This document shows positions 41,939 through 53,029 of a DNA stretch of 64,000 nucleotides, piece after piece; position 1 is the first letter of the stretch; every line of letters begins with the position of its first letter. A model generated the notes under the pieces. The model saw nothing but the letters and a program-made list of their open reading frames with translations. It was not told the DNA's origin and made no database searches. The position numbers and the translations under genes are program-made. Source of the stretch: Amoebophrya sp. A120 (taxonomy: Eukaryota > Sar > Dinophyceae > Syndiniales > Amoebophryaceae); contig CAJINV010000001.1 in assembly GCA_905178155.1 (NCBI GenBank), forward strand, positions 14,219,265-14,283,264, in the 5' to 3' direction.

Positions 41939-44911
41939 CTATGGACAAAGTAGACAGCGAACATCAAGCCTCCGTATCAATATGTCCCTGAAACAAAGAA
42001 CAAAAAGTAGTAATCTCACCGAGTACAGCGGACAACTCAGAGATGAGGCTACTGCCATTCGCATTCCAGCAGTTGGGGTTCGATCATATTTCTTTTCAGA
42101 AGACCTTCCCAGCCGGGCACGGCGTTTTTCTGCCCAGAGACGGAATCGCACAAGCGACATCTTGTGGCGATACAATTGCACGATGCCGGAATTTTCCCGC
42201 CGCTTGTCTGACATCTTTTGTACTTCGACTTCGACTTCTTCAGTTGGAGGAGTCTGGTGCGCGGCGCTGGAAGCATTTCCGCCAGGAGATTTTGCTTTCT
42301 CAGATGGCTTGCTACCATTTAGCCCGTTAATGCCGGGGCTCGGCGTAACCCGCTGCTTCGGGGCGAAAAATGCGTTAGCGAGCGGATGTTGCCTTTGCCC
42401 TTCGTTTGCTGGGACGCCTGAGCTCTGCGCAGTGTCAGTATCGTAATTAATACCTTTTGCAGAAAGGGGAAAGACTTGGTCTTCGGAGGTGGGGGCGAAC
42501 GTGATGCAGCATCCATGTGGTGGAATCACGAATACACTCACAAGGGTATTGCTTTCTTCAGCACTGACTGCGGCCCAAGACACAGCCTGTTCGGCTGACG
42601 GTTGGGGTTGCGCGGGGACGGGTCCAGCATTGTTGCTCCTGTTCTTTCCGCTCCCGCCTGTCTCGGCAGCTTCTGCAGCTGCTGCTTTTTGAGGTGATGT
42701 CCACTGGGCCATCGAGGTCGTCGAGTCTGCTAGCTTATTGCCAACGTGAGTTCCTGGCCCTCGGGTCAACACAACGTCTGTTGCCTCTTGTTCTGGTTCC
42801 GGAATCGTTTTCGCAGAGGCCATCGCTGCGGCACTGCCTCTCCTAGCGACGGATTCCGCCACTTCCTCATCCGTGGCGCAAGCAGATAGAAACGGTTGTA
42901 GAGTTGTTTCTACCTTCGCCAGACCAGGCTGCTGGTCTTCAGTTGCGCTTGCAGCAGCTTCTGAATTTGATGTCTTTCCATCGCCATCTGCGGCTTCTGA
43001 AATAGCCTTCCCGGCATTTGCTAAGTCGTTTTGTCCTCGGGTCGTAGAAATTCGATTAGGCGACGTTGCGATTGGTAACGACTTCTGGAGGTTCGAGTTG
43101 GAGGTAGATGACGAGGGCAATTTCACTTCATCTCCAAAGAGCAGATGGAAATCTTCTGGCGGTTTGCGCTGTGCTGACGGCGTTCCTTCCGTCGCACCGG
43201 ATGAGCCTGGTGTTCTGCCACTTCCCTGCAGAAGTTGACTCATTCGCGCTTTTTCCTGCGAAATCGGCGGCATTATTCCACCAGCGGTACTAGAGAAATC
43301 ATGATCCTCTACTGCCATAAGCTCTTCATCAACGTCCGCCAATTCGCTGTATTTTGACACTCGTGGTCGACCCTCGTCGTCGAAAGCGCGAATGGGAGTG
43401 AGCTTGCTGTTTGGGTGCCCACCTGTAGGCGGACTGCTTGAGAGCTGATCGAATTCCGTGTCGCCCATATCAAAGTCCAAGACCCGACCGGAGGAGGACA
43501 TAACTAGCCCGCTCTTCGGACTGTCGCGCCCAGGTTCGTAGGCAGGACCTCGTCCAACAGGGAGTTCGAGCGGATGCTGTTGATCGTGCTGGTAGTTGCC
43601 CGGAGCTCCAGCGGTTGAATGCGCCTCCTGCTGCAGTTCCTCGGTCACACCACTGACCGGCAGGTTTTCCACCGTGGTTAGCAAGCCAGGCGAGGCAGAG
43701 GCTGCGGATGCCCTTGAGGATTTGCTTGGGTGGTCCCATCCAAGCGACAACCGGCGGTCGGAAAATAACGGCCGCGGATCGTGCTCTTCAACTGCGAATG
43801 AGGGTTGCTGGGTGTAGGCTGCAGCTGCAGCTGCACCAGCTCCTGCGGAGATAGAAGATGACACCGCGGGGGCCCGGGCGTCGTGCTGCCGAAAACAGAC
43901 AAACTCGTCTTCCTGGATCCCCGTGTTCCTCCCGGCACCAGCATTTTGGTGGTTGTTCTCATCTTGCAACACTACTTTTCTCTTGAGCAGTTTGCAGTGC
44001 TCGACGGACACGCTGCCGGAGCTGCTCCTACTACTGCTTGAGGTCGCGGATTCGCCCGGTTTCAACATCGTCTGCAGGCCTTCCTCTTCTTGAGATGAGG
44101 TTCGATTCGCCCTGTGGTTTTTCCTTGCAGCATCAAAACTCGCCTTCCACTCTTGGCGATTCTTCTCATTCGAGGGACGATTATCGCCGCTGCAGTTGGA
44201 GGCAGACAGTACGTACGAGACGGACAGGTCCTGATCGGGGAGACACCGCGACATAAACCAGTAGTATTCCGGCGAGCTCTCTACCACAATGGCGTATTTC
44301 ACTTGGCGGCAACCGTACTCGAAGACGTCGGCGACTTGAAAAAGGGTCCACATCAGCGTCTTCCAGCTGCGCGTGCGACCGTCGTAATCGTCGATGGAGG
44401 GAAGCAACACTCTGACGTCCTCCGCAATTCCAAAAACACTGTCAGCATTGGCGCTCAGCTGTTCGGGCGCAGCTGCGACCGCTGGCTGGTTCGCAACGCC
44501 AAACATAGTCTTCGGCGTTGACTCGGTTTTGTTGATTTGCATTTTTTTGCTGTGATCCGCGTCGGTTGCCGTTTTGCTTTCTTCATCTTCTTCTGGAGTA
44601 GGGGCAACAGTCTCACGCCCTTCGTTGGTTGCACTTTCGGACTTGGGCTCGGAGTTTGCGAAAAACCACACTCCGCGCGGTGCCATTGCGTGCGAAAGAA
44701 CCCCATCGGCATCTTGGTTTACAGAGCCACAAAGCCGCAACTCTTTGTCTCTCCGGATTTTTGCTAGGTTGTCGCTGCGAGTCACATGCACCCATTCTCG
44801 GAACGAGAGCTTCGACGCCTCGTTGCGTTCGCTGCTGTGAGCAATCTGAGTGCTCTGGGCCATCATCTTTTTGTTTTTGTCTTTGCTAGTAGAAAGACCG
44901 CGGTCGTGCAT
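41939..44911 (-). CDS. Unknown protein of about 990 residues, probably spliced at the 3' end
   Basis: ATG at 44911 (MHDRGLSTSKDKNKKMMAQS). The first 240 residues look folded: FREWVHVTRSDNLAKI, then RGVWFFANSEP, RVLLPSIDDYDGRTRSW, FEYGCRQVKYAIVVESSPEY and YWFMSRCLPDQDLSVSYVL. The HVT...NL..I...GVWFF arrangement recalls ADP-ribosyltransferase-like folds, but that is a weak analogy. Residues 250-830 are low complexity (Ser/Ala/Gly/Glu). A short conserved-looking block follows (TLVSVFVIPPHGCCITFAP). A GTGAGATT donor at about 42019 interrupts the frame, so the tail encoded by 42018-41939 is probably intronic and the real end lies further left. No introner was found in the long exon. Confidence 0.6.
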   Translation of the reverse strand: MHDRGLSTSKDKNKKMMAQSTQIAHSSERNEASKLSFREWVHVTRSDNLAKIRRDKELRLCGSVNQDADGVLSHAMAPRGVWFFANSEPKSESATNEGRETVAPTPEEDEESKTATDADHSKKMQINKTESTPKTMFGVANQPAVAAAPEQLSANADSVFGIAEDVRVLLPSIDDYDGRTRSWKTLMWTLFQVADVFEYGCRQVKYAIVVESSPEYYWFMSRCLPDQDLSVSYVLSASNCSGDNRPSNEKNRQEWKASFDAARKNHRANRTSSQEEEGLQTMLKPGESATSSSSRSSSGSVSVEHCKLLKRKVVLQDENNHQNAGAGRNTGIQEDEFVCFRQHDARAPAVSSSISAGAGAAAAAAYTQQPSFAVEEHDPRPLFSDRRLSLGWDHPSKSSRASAASASPGLLTTVENLPVSGVTEELQQEAHSTAGAPGNYQHDQQHPLELPVGRGPAYEPGRDSPKSGLVMSSSGRVLDFDMGDTEFDQLSSSPPTGGHPNSKLTPIRAFDDEGRPRVSKYSELADVDEELMAVEDHDFSSTAGGIMPPISQEKARMSQLLQGSGRTPGSSGATEGTPSAQRKPPEDFHLLFGDEVKLPSSSTSNSNLQKSLPIATSPNRISTTRGQNDLANAGKAISEAADGDGKTSNSEAAASATEDQQPGLAKVETTLQPFLSACATDEEVAESVARRGSAAAMASAKTIPEPEQEATDVVLTRGPGTHVGNKLADSTTSMAQWTSPQKAAAAEAAETGGSGKNRSNNAGPVPAQPQPSAEQAVSWAAVSAEESNTLVSVFVIPPHGCCITFAPTSEDQVFPLSAKGINYDTDTAQSSGVPANEGQRQHPLANAFFAPKQRVTPSPGINGLNGSKPSEKAKSPGGNASSAAHQTPPTEEVEVEVQKMSDKRRENSGIVQLYRHKMSLVRFRLWAEKRRARLGRSSEKKYDRTPTAGMRMAVASSLSCPLYSVRLLLFVLCFRDILIRRLDVRCLLCP

Positions 44912-46510
44912 TCCTCCTTGTCAGTTGACATCATAGACAACAACTTCAACTCATTCTAGCTTGTAGCTTGCAGCAGAGAACTGCTTTTGTAAGCTAAGGC
45001 TGTGACGATAGAATGTCAACCGAATTTTCACGGTGTGAAGACAATCAACGACGAAGAAACGCGGGCGGTGTGAACACTGGCCATCTTGCATGTCAAGCAG
45101 AATCTAGGCGGGATTCAGTGTTTCTTAGTCGCAATCAATCTATGGTGACTATCGTCACAGCCTGTGGGGAAAAATTTAGCGTTCCAAACAACACACAAAT
45201 TTTGACGTCTCAGTCAGGGGGGTAAAACATGAAAGTTCCAATTTGTTTAATCACCCTAAATTTGTGAAAAATATCAGATCAACAATCGTTGATCGTCACT
45301 AGTATACAGTGCGGGGTTAGAGTGAACTTCATTTTTGTTCCTTCTCATGAACATCGTGATTTGCATGAGACCTCATTTTGAATCATCATCGTAGCATCGT
45401 GATTTACATCGTGATTTCAATTTAGTCAATTCAGATCGGGATGCTTGTCAAGAACAAATTCTTGATCATGCTTACAATAAAGTAGGTAGTGGTAGAGATA
45501 ATACCTGAAGGAATTGCGCCACCAGCTCACTTCTTTCTCTTTCATCTGCTTCAGTTACGGCTCTCATACCGCTCTCCTACTCCTTGTTCAACAAGTATAA
45601 AGACATCCTTGCGCCGCTCACTTGCGAAACTCTACAAAGGCTAAAACATAGAGTTACCGTTCGTGAAATGAGTAACAAGCTGCCCCGTGCGCATACCCAT
45701 ATGTGAAATGTGAAATATGCCCCCGTCCCCGAACAAATGAAAATGTCACCATCACAACCGACACAAGATTATCAAGCATAACTGCAGACGAGCAGCCAGG
45801 AGATTCTTTGGTGAGCTATGATATTATTTGATTGGTTAAGGGAATAATTGGCAGAGCTAGAGATTCATTTTTCTTTTCACTTTTCTATTTTTTTCCTAGC
45901 CCAGAGCCAGACTACCGAAAGAGACCGAGCACTTTTGTAAATCTACTATTTCTGTCGTCGAACAAGTCGATGATGGACTACACTAGTGCGATCGTGTTCG
46001 TGGTCGTGTTCGTGTCACAACTTGTAGTTTCCGCACTCTACTTGCTGATCAATACGGATCATTCTAAATTGAACTTTCATCAGTCGCACGGCATGCGCTC
46101 GTGCGTGATCTTCCTTCGTATCTTCGGAACTCAAAAAAAAAAAAGGGCGGCGCATCGGGGGCCGAGCGAAAGCCACAGACAGTTCTTTTTCTTTGCAGAT
46201 CTTTTTTTCTTGCGACCAAAAGAAACGCAAGAAGAGTCTCACGACTAAAACTACTTTGAAACGTCACTGAGCAGGAAAAATGTCCAACATTCGCATGCAA
46301 CATTTGTTGCAAAAACATACTTTCTAGAAACTACTGCAAAAGCAGTTATCGTCTTGCGAACAAGTACGAATCAATTCTGATTTTGCCGATGGCGATACGT
46401 GACTGAAATCTTTCAAAAATTCAAGCAAACGCGGCAGATAAGCACTTGCAACGTGTTAAGTTGTATGCAGGACGACGAAAAACTGGTGCCGTGATTGTCC
46501 TCCCGGTCGC
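44912..46510. other. Largest intergenic gap, AT-rich
   Basis: About 1.6 kb. Nothing supported on the minus strand. A + strand ORF of 138 codons (45832-46248) is Phe/Lys-rich and runs through an A-tract at 46131-46143, so it is probably chance. The motif catcgtgattt occurs three times between 45350 and 45420. This could hold regulatory sequence for the 44911 gene. Confidence 0.5.
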
Positions 46511-47589
46511 TCAGGTTGCGTTTGTGCCGAAAACGGCGTCAAAGGCCATGATGACGTACACGGAGGTCATCCCGGTGATACTGTAGTTGATAAAGAATTC
46601 GACGCTCCGGGCGCTGAGCCCTCTGTACCCCTTGGCAACGCGGGCGATACCAGACCGGTTGTGCTCGTCTGCCTGAAAAGCGTCGCGCAGCGTGGCAAAA
46701 AAACTCTTGCAGGGGGTACCAGGCGGTACGACCATCATTCGGGCCACCGTGGTGTCAAAGGCAAACGCTGCTACCACTGCAACCACGGCCGCGCAACCGT
46801 AGGAGAGGCCCTGTGAAGTAGCAGATGTAGTCGCGGCTATACTGTTCGCCTTCGCGCATCGAGAGCTTGTCACATAATTTGAAAACATAAAGAGGTAGCT
46901 GGCAGGTTTTTTGTGTACTCTATACATGGTGCACGTCAGTGATAAAGTGTTCAACAGTGGTATCAGCATAGCAAGATGCATTCGGCTACAAGTCCCGCCA
47001 CAAGCAAAATAAGAAAGCAAAAGAGTACTGGGCCGTAATTCTGGTGCTGGGCCAAAAAGGTCTGCGTCCCGAAGAAAAATGAGTCGTAGGTTGCTGAGCA
47101 GCAGCCTGCTGCGACGAGCCGGCGCAAGAGGTACGGCAGGGTGCCCGCATTTTTCGCCGTGCGATACAAATTGTCCCATCTGGCTTCCTGCTTGGTGATG
47201 ACGTTCTGTGACAGCAGCTTTTTTCGGTATTCCGCCAAACCGGCGAGGAAACCAGTGGTGAACCCACTGCCGCAACTTCCTACATAGGTCGACGCGGTCC
47301 TTGACAAATTAGTGTTTTGTTGCACGATCTGGGTGTACAGCTCGGAAACCAGAAACATAGGGCCTCGCGTTATCAGCCGTTGCTCGATCGCGGGGAAGAA
47401 GCCGCGGTAGAAATTTCGAAAGTCTCCCGCGTGAATGGTCTTTATCGCGGGCGACAGTTTCTCGGCCCTCACCTGCATTCGGATCTTGATCACATCGAAG
47501 GGGTGGCTCCCACACGTGCCCGGAATCGCTCCGATGCCACCAATCAAGCCTTTCAGAAGGCACGCATGAGCGTCAATTTCGATGCCCAT
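46511..47589 (-). CDS. Mitochondrial carrier family (SLC25-like) protein
   Basis: Inner mitochondrial membrane transporter; substrate cannot be read from sequence. Exon 1 47589-46990 and exon 2 46810-46511, joined by a GT-AG intron (46811-46989), give about 299 residues, the usual carrier length. The first repeat has the signature P30-F-D-V-I-K-I-R37 followed by YRGFFPAIEQRLITRGP. The second (GLAEYRKKLLSQ) and third (AFDTTVARMMV) signatures keep the charged positions but have lost the proline. Hydrophobic segments (GPVLFCFLILLVAGL, LSYGCAAVVAVVAAFAF, SVYVIMAFDAVFG) fit the six-helix layout. The join AGL/GLSYG is in frame. Loss of two prolines makes it a divergent member. Confidence 0.82.
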
Positions 47590-48339
47590 CTTGATCTGTC
47601 TTTTCGAACTTTATGAAACGATAATCAAACACTAAAACAAGGAAGCAGTTACGCAGGTGGCGCAAAATGACCAAGGTAGGTGCGGTGTCCCAAACGAAGC
47701 GACGTCCTTCTACAACCTCATAGTGAACGACTGCAGTAAGAGCGTCCTAAAACCGAAACACCAGCAGGAATATAGAATAGCTTACCAAAATATGAATATC
47801 CACAAATGGAGGACAAGCTGTGCTACCGAGAGAACATACAAAGACGACCAGTCTGATCTGCAAGGGATTAGCTCGATGCAGATGAAATGGACGAGCTACT
47901 AGTGCTACCGGCACACACAAATAGGAATAAACCCAAGTGATTTTGTTCGCGGTTAATCTAGCGCTTTATTTGTCGTGCGTATCATTCTACCTTTTTCGGA
48001 TATCATTTGCATAGGTGCGGTTCGTTCTTGTTTCTTCGAATTGAACGCTACTCATCATCAGGGTCGTCTTTTCCTTCTATTCAGAGTGCACCACTCGTCC
48101 ATCGAGAGACGAGGACAGGCGCTCGCAAAGAAAGTTGTAAAAGCACTACTGGTATTAAAGGCAAAGTACTAGTATTCCACTCTGGTTTCAGCATAGACAC
48201 AGAGTTCTGCGAGCAACAAACATCGGAGGCAAAACAAACAAAGTGGATTTATTACATTCACATCACTGAAGATTCTGTTCGTCTTCGTATTCATTGGTTC
48301 CTAAATTCATCTACATTTAGATTCCTAGCTCCGTCACGC
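47590..48339. other. Intergenic gap
   Basis: No gene supported. Short + strand ORFs (47657-47902, 48007-48351) lack motifs. It carries the carrier 5' flank and the 3' flank of the 774-residue gene. Confidence 0.5.
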
Positions 48340-50664
48340 TCATTTTGGTAGTTCTGGTGGAATCGCAATTCCATTATCCGTCAAAAGTTTCTCCAACTGT
48401 GCGACTCGGGCTTGCAGGCGCTCCATCGAGACAGGCTGGTAAGAAGTTCCATTTGTAGTACGTGGCGCGGATTCATCGTTTTCCGGGCCCTCCTCTCCTG
48501 TGATGCAGCCGGTGCTACCGGTTGCACCGGTTTCCTTGTCCTCTACGCCCTGCACATCCGAGTTGTCCCCGCCTTCGTCGTTCTCGCTAGCGCAGTCGTC
48601 ATTGTCTTCGGACGAGTGATCATTCAGTTCGCTTTCGTCACTCATGTCGTCATCCTCGTTGTCATCTTCGGATGGGTCGTTCTTGTACACATCCGCTGCG
48701 TCCACCGGTAACACGTCGGGATATCCCCAACGCGCTCGCCATTTCTTGTACATCGTGCAGGATTGGAACGCCTGCATCACACGCTTTCTCGCCGTCGGGT
48801 GCAAGTTTGTTGGCATGTGCACGACGGGGCGCTCGAACGGCAGCATTGCTCGGACCTCCAGGATCGCGAGCGCGCACGAGTCCTGGCAAAACAGGATGCT
48901 GCCCGGATCCCTGGCGAACACTTCCTGTTCGACTTCGCTATCGTCTTCTTCTTCGAGTTCGTTGATATGATCCTCCTCATCTTCATCACTGCTGTCAAAT
49001 TTCGAGAGTTTTCGCTTCTTCGAGGTACTTGCTCTCTCCTTTTCCTGTTGTTTGCTGTACAAGTCTTGGTTGATCTCGATGCTGCTGATTTTTGCGTCGA
49101 GAAGGTCACGTGATTCTTTGCTAGATGACGCTGCGTCGCCGCTTGCGAGCAGCATGATCTCCTTAGACGCAGGTCCGCTTACCAGTGCGAGATCGGTGAG
49201 CATGACGAGAAACAGGGTGGGCGTTGTGGGCCAAACTGGTGGAAACAGTTTACTACTCGGCGTCCGTCCGATCAACATGGCACTGTCCGAGTGGCACAAG
49301 GAGTATCCGGCCGACGTGATGTCGTTCCCTGCGCATTCGTACGAATCAAACTCGATCGCGGCCGCATAGTCGGACGGGTCATGCATCACGAACCGCCTGT
49401 AGTCGTTGCAGTTTCGTCTTTGTGGGTAGGAGTACTCCTCCTTGACGGGCCGCTTGCCGCCCGTGTACGTTGGCAAGAACGAGTCCTCCTGTTGCCCCTG
49501 CTGACGTTTTCCTGTACTACTAGACTGCTTGTAAAAGTCCGGATCCAGTAATTGCTGCAGGTAATTCGGGGCCGCCTTCTTTGTGTCGATCATCTTCGCA
49601 ATGGGCATCACAATCCTCATCGTGTCGGGCAGTATCAGGTTGCAGGAGCTGGCTGGCTTGTTCCCAGAATGATACAGCGGCCCCGCATAAGAAACGATTT
49701 CCGAATACGACATAAGAGCTGAGCGCGCAATTGTCACGTCCCTTTCGACGTCGAACTTCTTTCCGCACAGTTTCCGGAGGTAGTTGCTCTCCTGCATCGA
49801 CTTCCAGGAATTACCTGTAGCATATCGCATGTAGCCATCTTCCCTGCGCAATATGCGGGCGTCTTTGCGACTGTGGTCAGACAGCGAGAGGTTTGGACCA
49901 AGGCGCGCGTTGGTAAACCGCGGCTGGCCGGTCTGGGGATCGGTCTTGCGTAACATCACGTCTTCGTCCTCGAAATAGGGGTGACAGTTCTGTTTGATGA
50001 CCCACTCGGTACCGGAGCACGTGAGCCAGTCGCGGTGATCGGGCTCGAGTGTGCATGGCGGGATGTGGATATTCTCGTATTCGGTGTGATAGTTGTAGGG
50101 CCCGAACCGCTCGTGCATTTCTTCAGCGATCCCACGTGGATCTTCAACCAGGAAGCGGAATATGAGCTTCCTAGCAGGGTCCGGCAGGAAGAAGTCCTTC
50201 ATCTTGTTCTGCGTTGCTTTCTTCGTGTCGGAAAATCTTGCAGCAAGAGCTTGCTCTTCAGCGGTGAGATCTCGCAGGGATGTGACTGTTTTTCCGCGGA
50301 CATAAGTGGTAACCTTCAGCTGCGACGCCCCGCTTGCTCCATTCACTGCAAGATCCTTCTTCATCTTGAGGAATTTGGTTTGCTCCTTTGCCTTCTCTAT
50401 ATCTGCCGCGGAGAGGATGCCTGTTTGCAACCACGATTGCGCTTGCGCCCGATCGGCTGCTGCTACCAATCCGAAGTCCTCTGACTGAAATTCTCCGCTT
50501 GCAACTCCAGCAGCAATAGCACTTCGCTCGAGCGCGAGCGCGGCGATGTTAACTAGGCGCGGATATATTTTCGGCACATCGGATTCGGAATCAATTTCGG
50601 GAAAAAAGAAGTCCATGTCAATGTCCGGGTCTACTATGTCGCTGTAGTTGGCCAAGTACTGCAC
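48340..50664 (-). CDS. Acidic unknown protein of 774 residues
   Basis: Single exon, ATG at 50664 (MQYLANYSDIVDPDIDMDFF) to a stop at 48340. No family recognised. The first 400 residues look globular with many His/Cys/Tyr (YNYHTEYENIHIPPC, HRDWLTCSGTEWVIKQNCHP, RRNCNDYRRFVMHDPSDYAA). Two strongly acidic tracts follow (near 48950 and 48600, runs of Asp/Glu/Ser), with a basic KKRKL between them that could be a nuclear signal. A short segment SMERLQARVAQLEKLLTDNG near the end is a predicted coiled coil. Acidic tracts plus a basic signal suggest a nuclear or chromatin role, as inference only. Confidence 0.65.
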   Translation of the reverse strand: MQYLANYSDIVDPDIDMDFFFPEIDSESDVPKIYPRLVNIAALALERSAIAAGVASGEFQSEDFGLVAAADRAQAQSWLQTGILSAADIEKAKEQTKFLKMKKDLAVNGASGASQLKVTTYVRGKTVTSLRDLTAEEQALAARFSDTKKATQNKMKDFFLPDPARKLIFRFLVEDPRGIAEEMHERFGPYNYHTEYENIHIPPCTLEPDHRDWLTCSGTEWVIKQNCHPYFEDEDVMLRKTDPQTGQPRFTNARLGPNLSLSDHSRKDARILRREDGYMRYATGNSWKSMQESNYLRKLCGKKFDVERDVTIARSALMSYSEIVSYAGPLYHSGNKPASSCNLILPDTMRIVMPIAKMIDTKKAAPNYLQQLLDPDFYKQSSSTGKRQQGQQEDSFLPTYTGGKRPVKEEYSYPQRRNCNDYRRFVMHDPSDYAAAIEFDSYECAGNDITSAGYSLCHSDSAMLIGRTPSSKLFPPVWPTTPTLFLVMLTDLALVSGPASKEIMLLASGDAASSSKESRDLLDAKISSIEINQDLYSKQQEKERASTSKKRKLSKFDSSDEDEEDHINELEEEDDSEVEQEVFARDPGSILFCQDSCALAILEVRAMLPFERPVVHMPTNLHPTARKRVMQAFQSCTMYKKWRARWGYPDVLPVDAADVYKNDPSEDDNEDDDMSDESELNDHSSEDNDDCASENDEGGDNSDVQGVEDKETGATGSTGCITGEEGPENDESAPRTTNGTSYQPVSMERLQARVAQLEKLLTDNGIAIPPELPK

Positions 50665-51072
50665 AATCCTTTGCTCAAACCGTTCACATCCTAGGAGCCC
50701 CAGAAGAACGTGCCCTGAGTATTGATGAAGTTGTGGGATCTACTACAAGAACTGACTATTCATATTTCTGGTTCGGTAGCATTCGCCTTCCATCAAGTCC
50801 AAAAGCAAAAGAGTCCCTGCTTCTCGTCTCCCCACTTGATTTTACTTACTTAAAATGCTCGAGAGAGCAGGACCTCGTATGTTGTAAGTATCACTTTAAA
50901 GGGCACGAGTCAGTTGTGCTTGTGGCGCCGTTGCAGCAAATGTCGAGGATTAGCAACTTGCCACGCGTATTGAAGATGTAAACAAGGACATGCTTGCTAG
51001 AATAATGCTTTCGATCTTCAGCGACAGCCTACACTTGGAAACGCGTCGCAGGTGTCTAGCTGAGTGGTGGGT
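50665..51072. other. Short gap between the 774- and 224-residue genes
   Basis: No gene called. It may hold a terminal exon of the gene at 51073, because that ORF ends at a GTACTTAG donor-like site. Confidence 0.4.
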
Positions 51073-51747
51073 CTAAGTACCTGGAGAAAGGCAACGCCTG
51101 TGGTGGTGCAGAGTGTGCGTTTGCTCGGTCGACGCAATGCAGACTGACGTAGGTTCGTCCTCGTGCCAGTAGCGAAACGGAGCGAAGCCATTGGCTTCCG
51201 GGCAGCCGTGCGGGAATATCGTCTGAAGAAGAGAAGCTAGGGCATCACTGGCGGGTCCCTCCTCAAGGAAACTTTCCCCGGTCGTGAGGAACTTGTAGAG
51301 CCTGCGAATCTTTATGGATCCTAGCAGAAAAGTCCCGAGCCCGTGGCCAAACCCGGAAAATACGTCAAGGAACAAAAGGACCCGAGTAATTTGCCAGACC
51401 GAGTTCTCATACTCCGCGACGCTGGACGTGGTAAAAGACCGATGGTCTCTCTGTAATCCCTCAGCCAGTTTCGGGTAGATGTAGTCTCCACCGCAAACGT
51501 AGGGCCCCACGTACGGATAGGTCTCCAGCAGCCTTTTCGCCAGAGGGACGTAGTTGACATGTTCGCGTCGCAGGTGCTCCGGCGTCGCGAAGCGTGACCG
51601 CAAGCTTTCGCGAAACTCCTGGAGAAACTGCCTTGTTGGATGCAAGTCGAGCATCTGATGCTCAAGTGCACCAGGATCGAGAGGATCACCCATCATTTTT
51701 ATTGGCACCGAGGATACGGATGCAACTGGGAGCAAGCTCAAGATCAA
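51073..51747 (-). CDS. Unknown protein, about 224 residues, ends not settled
   Basis: Open frame from ATG 51747 (MILSLLPVASVSSVPIKMMG) to 51073. A hydrophobic stretch continues in frame upstream of that ATG (VLVVLLILSLLPVASVSS, to about 51795), so the real start may lie in a 5' exon and the protein may carry a signal peptide or anchor. The middle is helical with aromatic residues (YVGPYVCGGDYIYPKLAEGL, RVLLFLDVFSGFGHGLGTFL, a possible second membrane segment). At the 3' side CTCCAG/GTACTTAG looks like a donor, so a final exon may be missing. Family not recognised. Confidence 0.5.
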   Translation of the reverse strand: MILSLLPVASVSSVPIKMMGDPLDPGALEHQMLDLHPTRQFLQEFRESLRSRFATPEHLRREHVNYVPLAKRLLETYPYVGPYVCGGDYIYPKLAEGLQRDHRSFTTSSVAEYENSVWQITRVLLFLDVFSGFGHGLGTFLLGSIKIRRLYKFLTTGESFLEEGPASDALASLLQTIFPHGCPEANGFAPFRYWHEDEPTSVCIASTEQTHTLHHHRRCLSPGT

Positions 51748-53029
51748 AAGAACTACTAATACTCCTACACCTCGGTCGAGGAGAACTAGAACTACTTACA
51801 ACAATTTCCAAAGTCTAAATCAAGAAACCAGAACTACAGAATGCAGACTGAGAACGAGGTGGTCATGACTTTATTTCTGAATTCTCCTGCTCAATGTCAA
51901 TGAGGTGTCTGTGTGTCGAGAACGATTTCAACTGCTAGCGATGCACGACCTGGACGAGTGAGTTATCATCAATTATCAAGTTCTAGATGAAGCTTTTCTT
52001 TCCGTTTTGCGCCCTTTTTCGTTTTCGCTTTGATCGCGATCTCTCAAAAACACGAGCAAGCGACATATCATCAAGGCATGCGAGTTTGAATCGGAAAGGC
52101 GTTTTTCGTCCAAGCAGAAACGCGCGCAGTCGAGAGCTAGGAATGAAGACCATTTCACGACCATAATGATGAGAAAGAGACAACGACTTTGAGAGAATTC
52201 ATCATCTAGTTCGCCCTTTACTATTTGTACTTGCGGATTATGATGAATCATGAGAATGGCGGCGCGACGAGCTTGTCCTCCTGATCGGGGAGAACATGAG
52301 CAAGGAATCTCGAATGTGCATTGATTCCTTTCTTTATCAGCTTTCATCTTGCGTGGGTTTTTTCATTTCTTTTCCATTTGGGGAGAAAAAGACATGTAGT
52401 GCGTCCGCTACTTTCTTTGGCGATCATCACTCTGTTCCGAGCGGAATCCCTTCTGCTTCGATTCTCACTTTTTCGTACTTACGCAAGGTCAACCTGCACG
52501 CGTCCCATGCCCATACCAACTGAAACAACCCACTCTCTTCGGTCAGTCGCATCTCGTCCTGCTGCATTCTTGCTGCCATTCCTTTTCACGGACTCTAAGG
52601 CCGTATCTGTCCAGCATCGTTCACGCGGAGGTTCTGTGCTGCTTCCTAAGCTTTCTCGTGGTCCTTCTCCTTACTCTGAGTTTCATAATATGTCGACTCA
52701 CTCATATTTTCTTCCTGCGCTGCTTAACCGCTCCCTTGCCCAGACGTCTCTGCTTCCGCAAACGCAGGGCCGCCGCACGGCGACGCCTGCTCGGAGCGAG
52801 CGTACAGGTTGGCCTGCACGAAGCAACGCCATTCCGCGGAGCAGTGGCCGCATGACGAAAGCCTGTCGCCTCGGCTGCAGAACAGTCTTTTTCGACGGTG
52901 GAACATGACTTCCGGCTGCTCGTTCGGCGTCGGATGAACCCAGCGCCGCTGACCTTGACACCATGTCCATGACACGGGTTGCCACATCTTCAACGAGGAC
53001 GACGGAATTTTTATAGCCTATTCACTCAC
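51748..53029. other. Gap that should contain the last exon(s) of the giant PDZ-like gene
   Basis: The frame of the giant gene ends at a GTGAGTG donor at 53029, so its 3' exon must lie here or further left. A minus ORF at 52698-52985 (Arg/Ala-rich, 95 codons) is the only candidate and I could not join it. Nothing else is supported. Confidence 0.4.

Noticed and set aside
45832-46248. Plus-strand ORF of 138 codons in the largest gap
   Set aside because: Phe/Lys-rich, reads through an A-tract, no family signal and opposite to every other gene.
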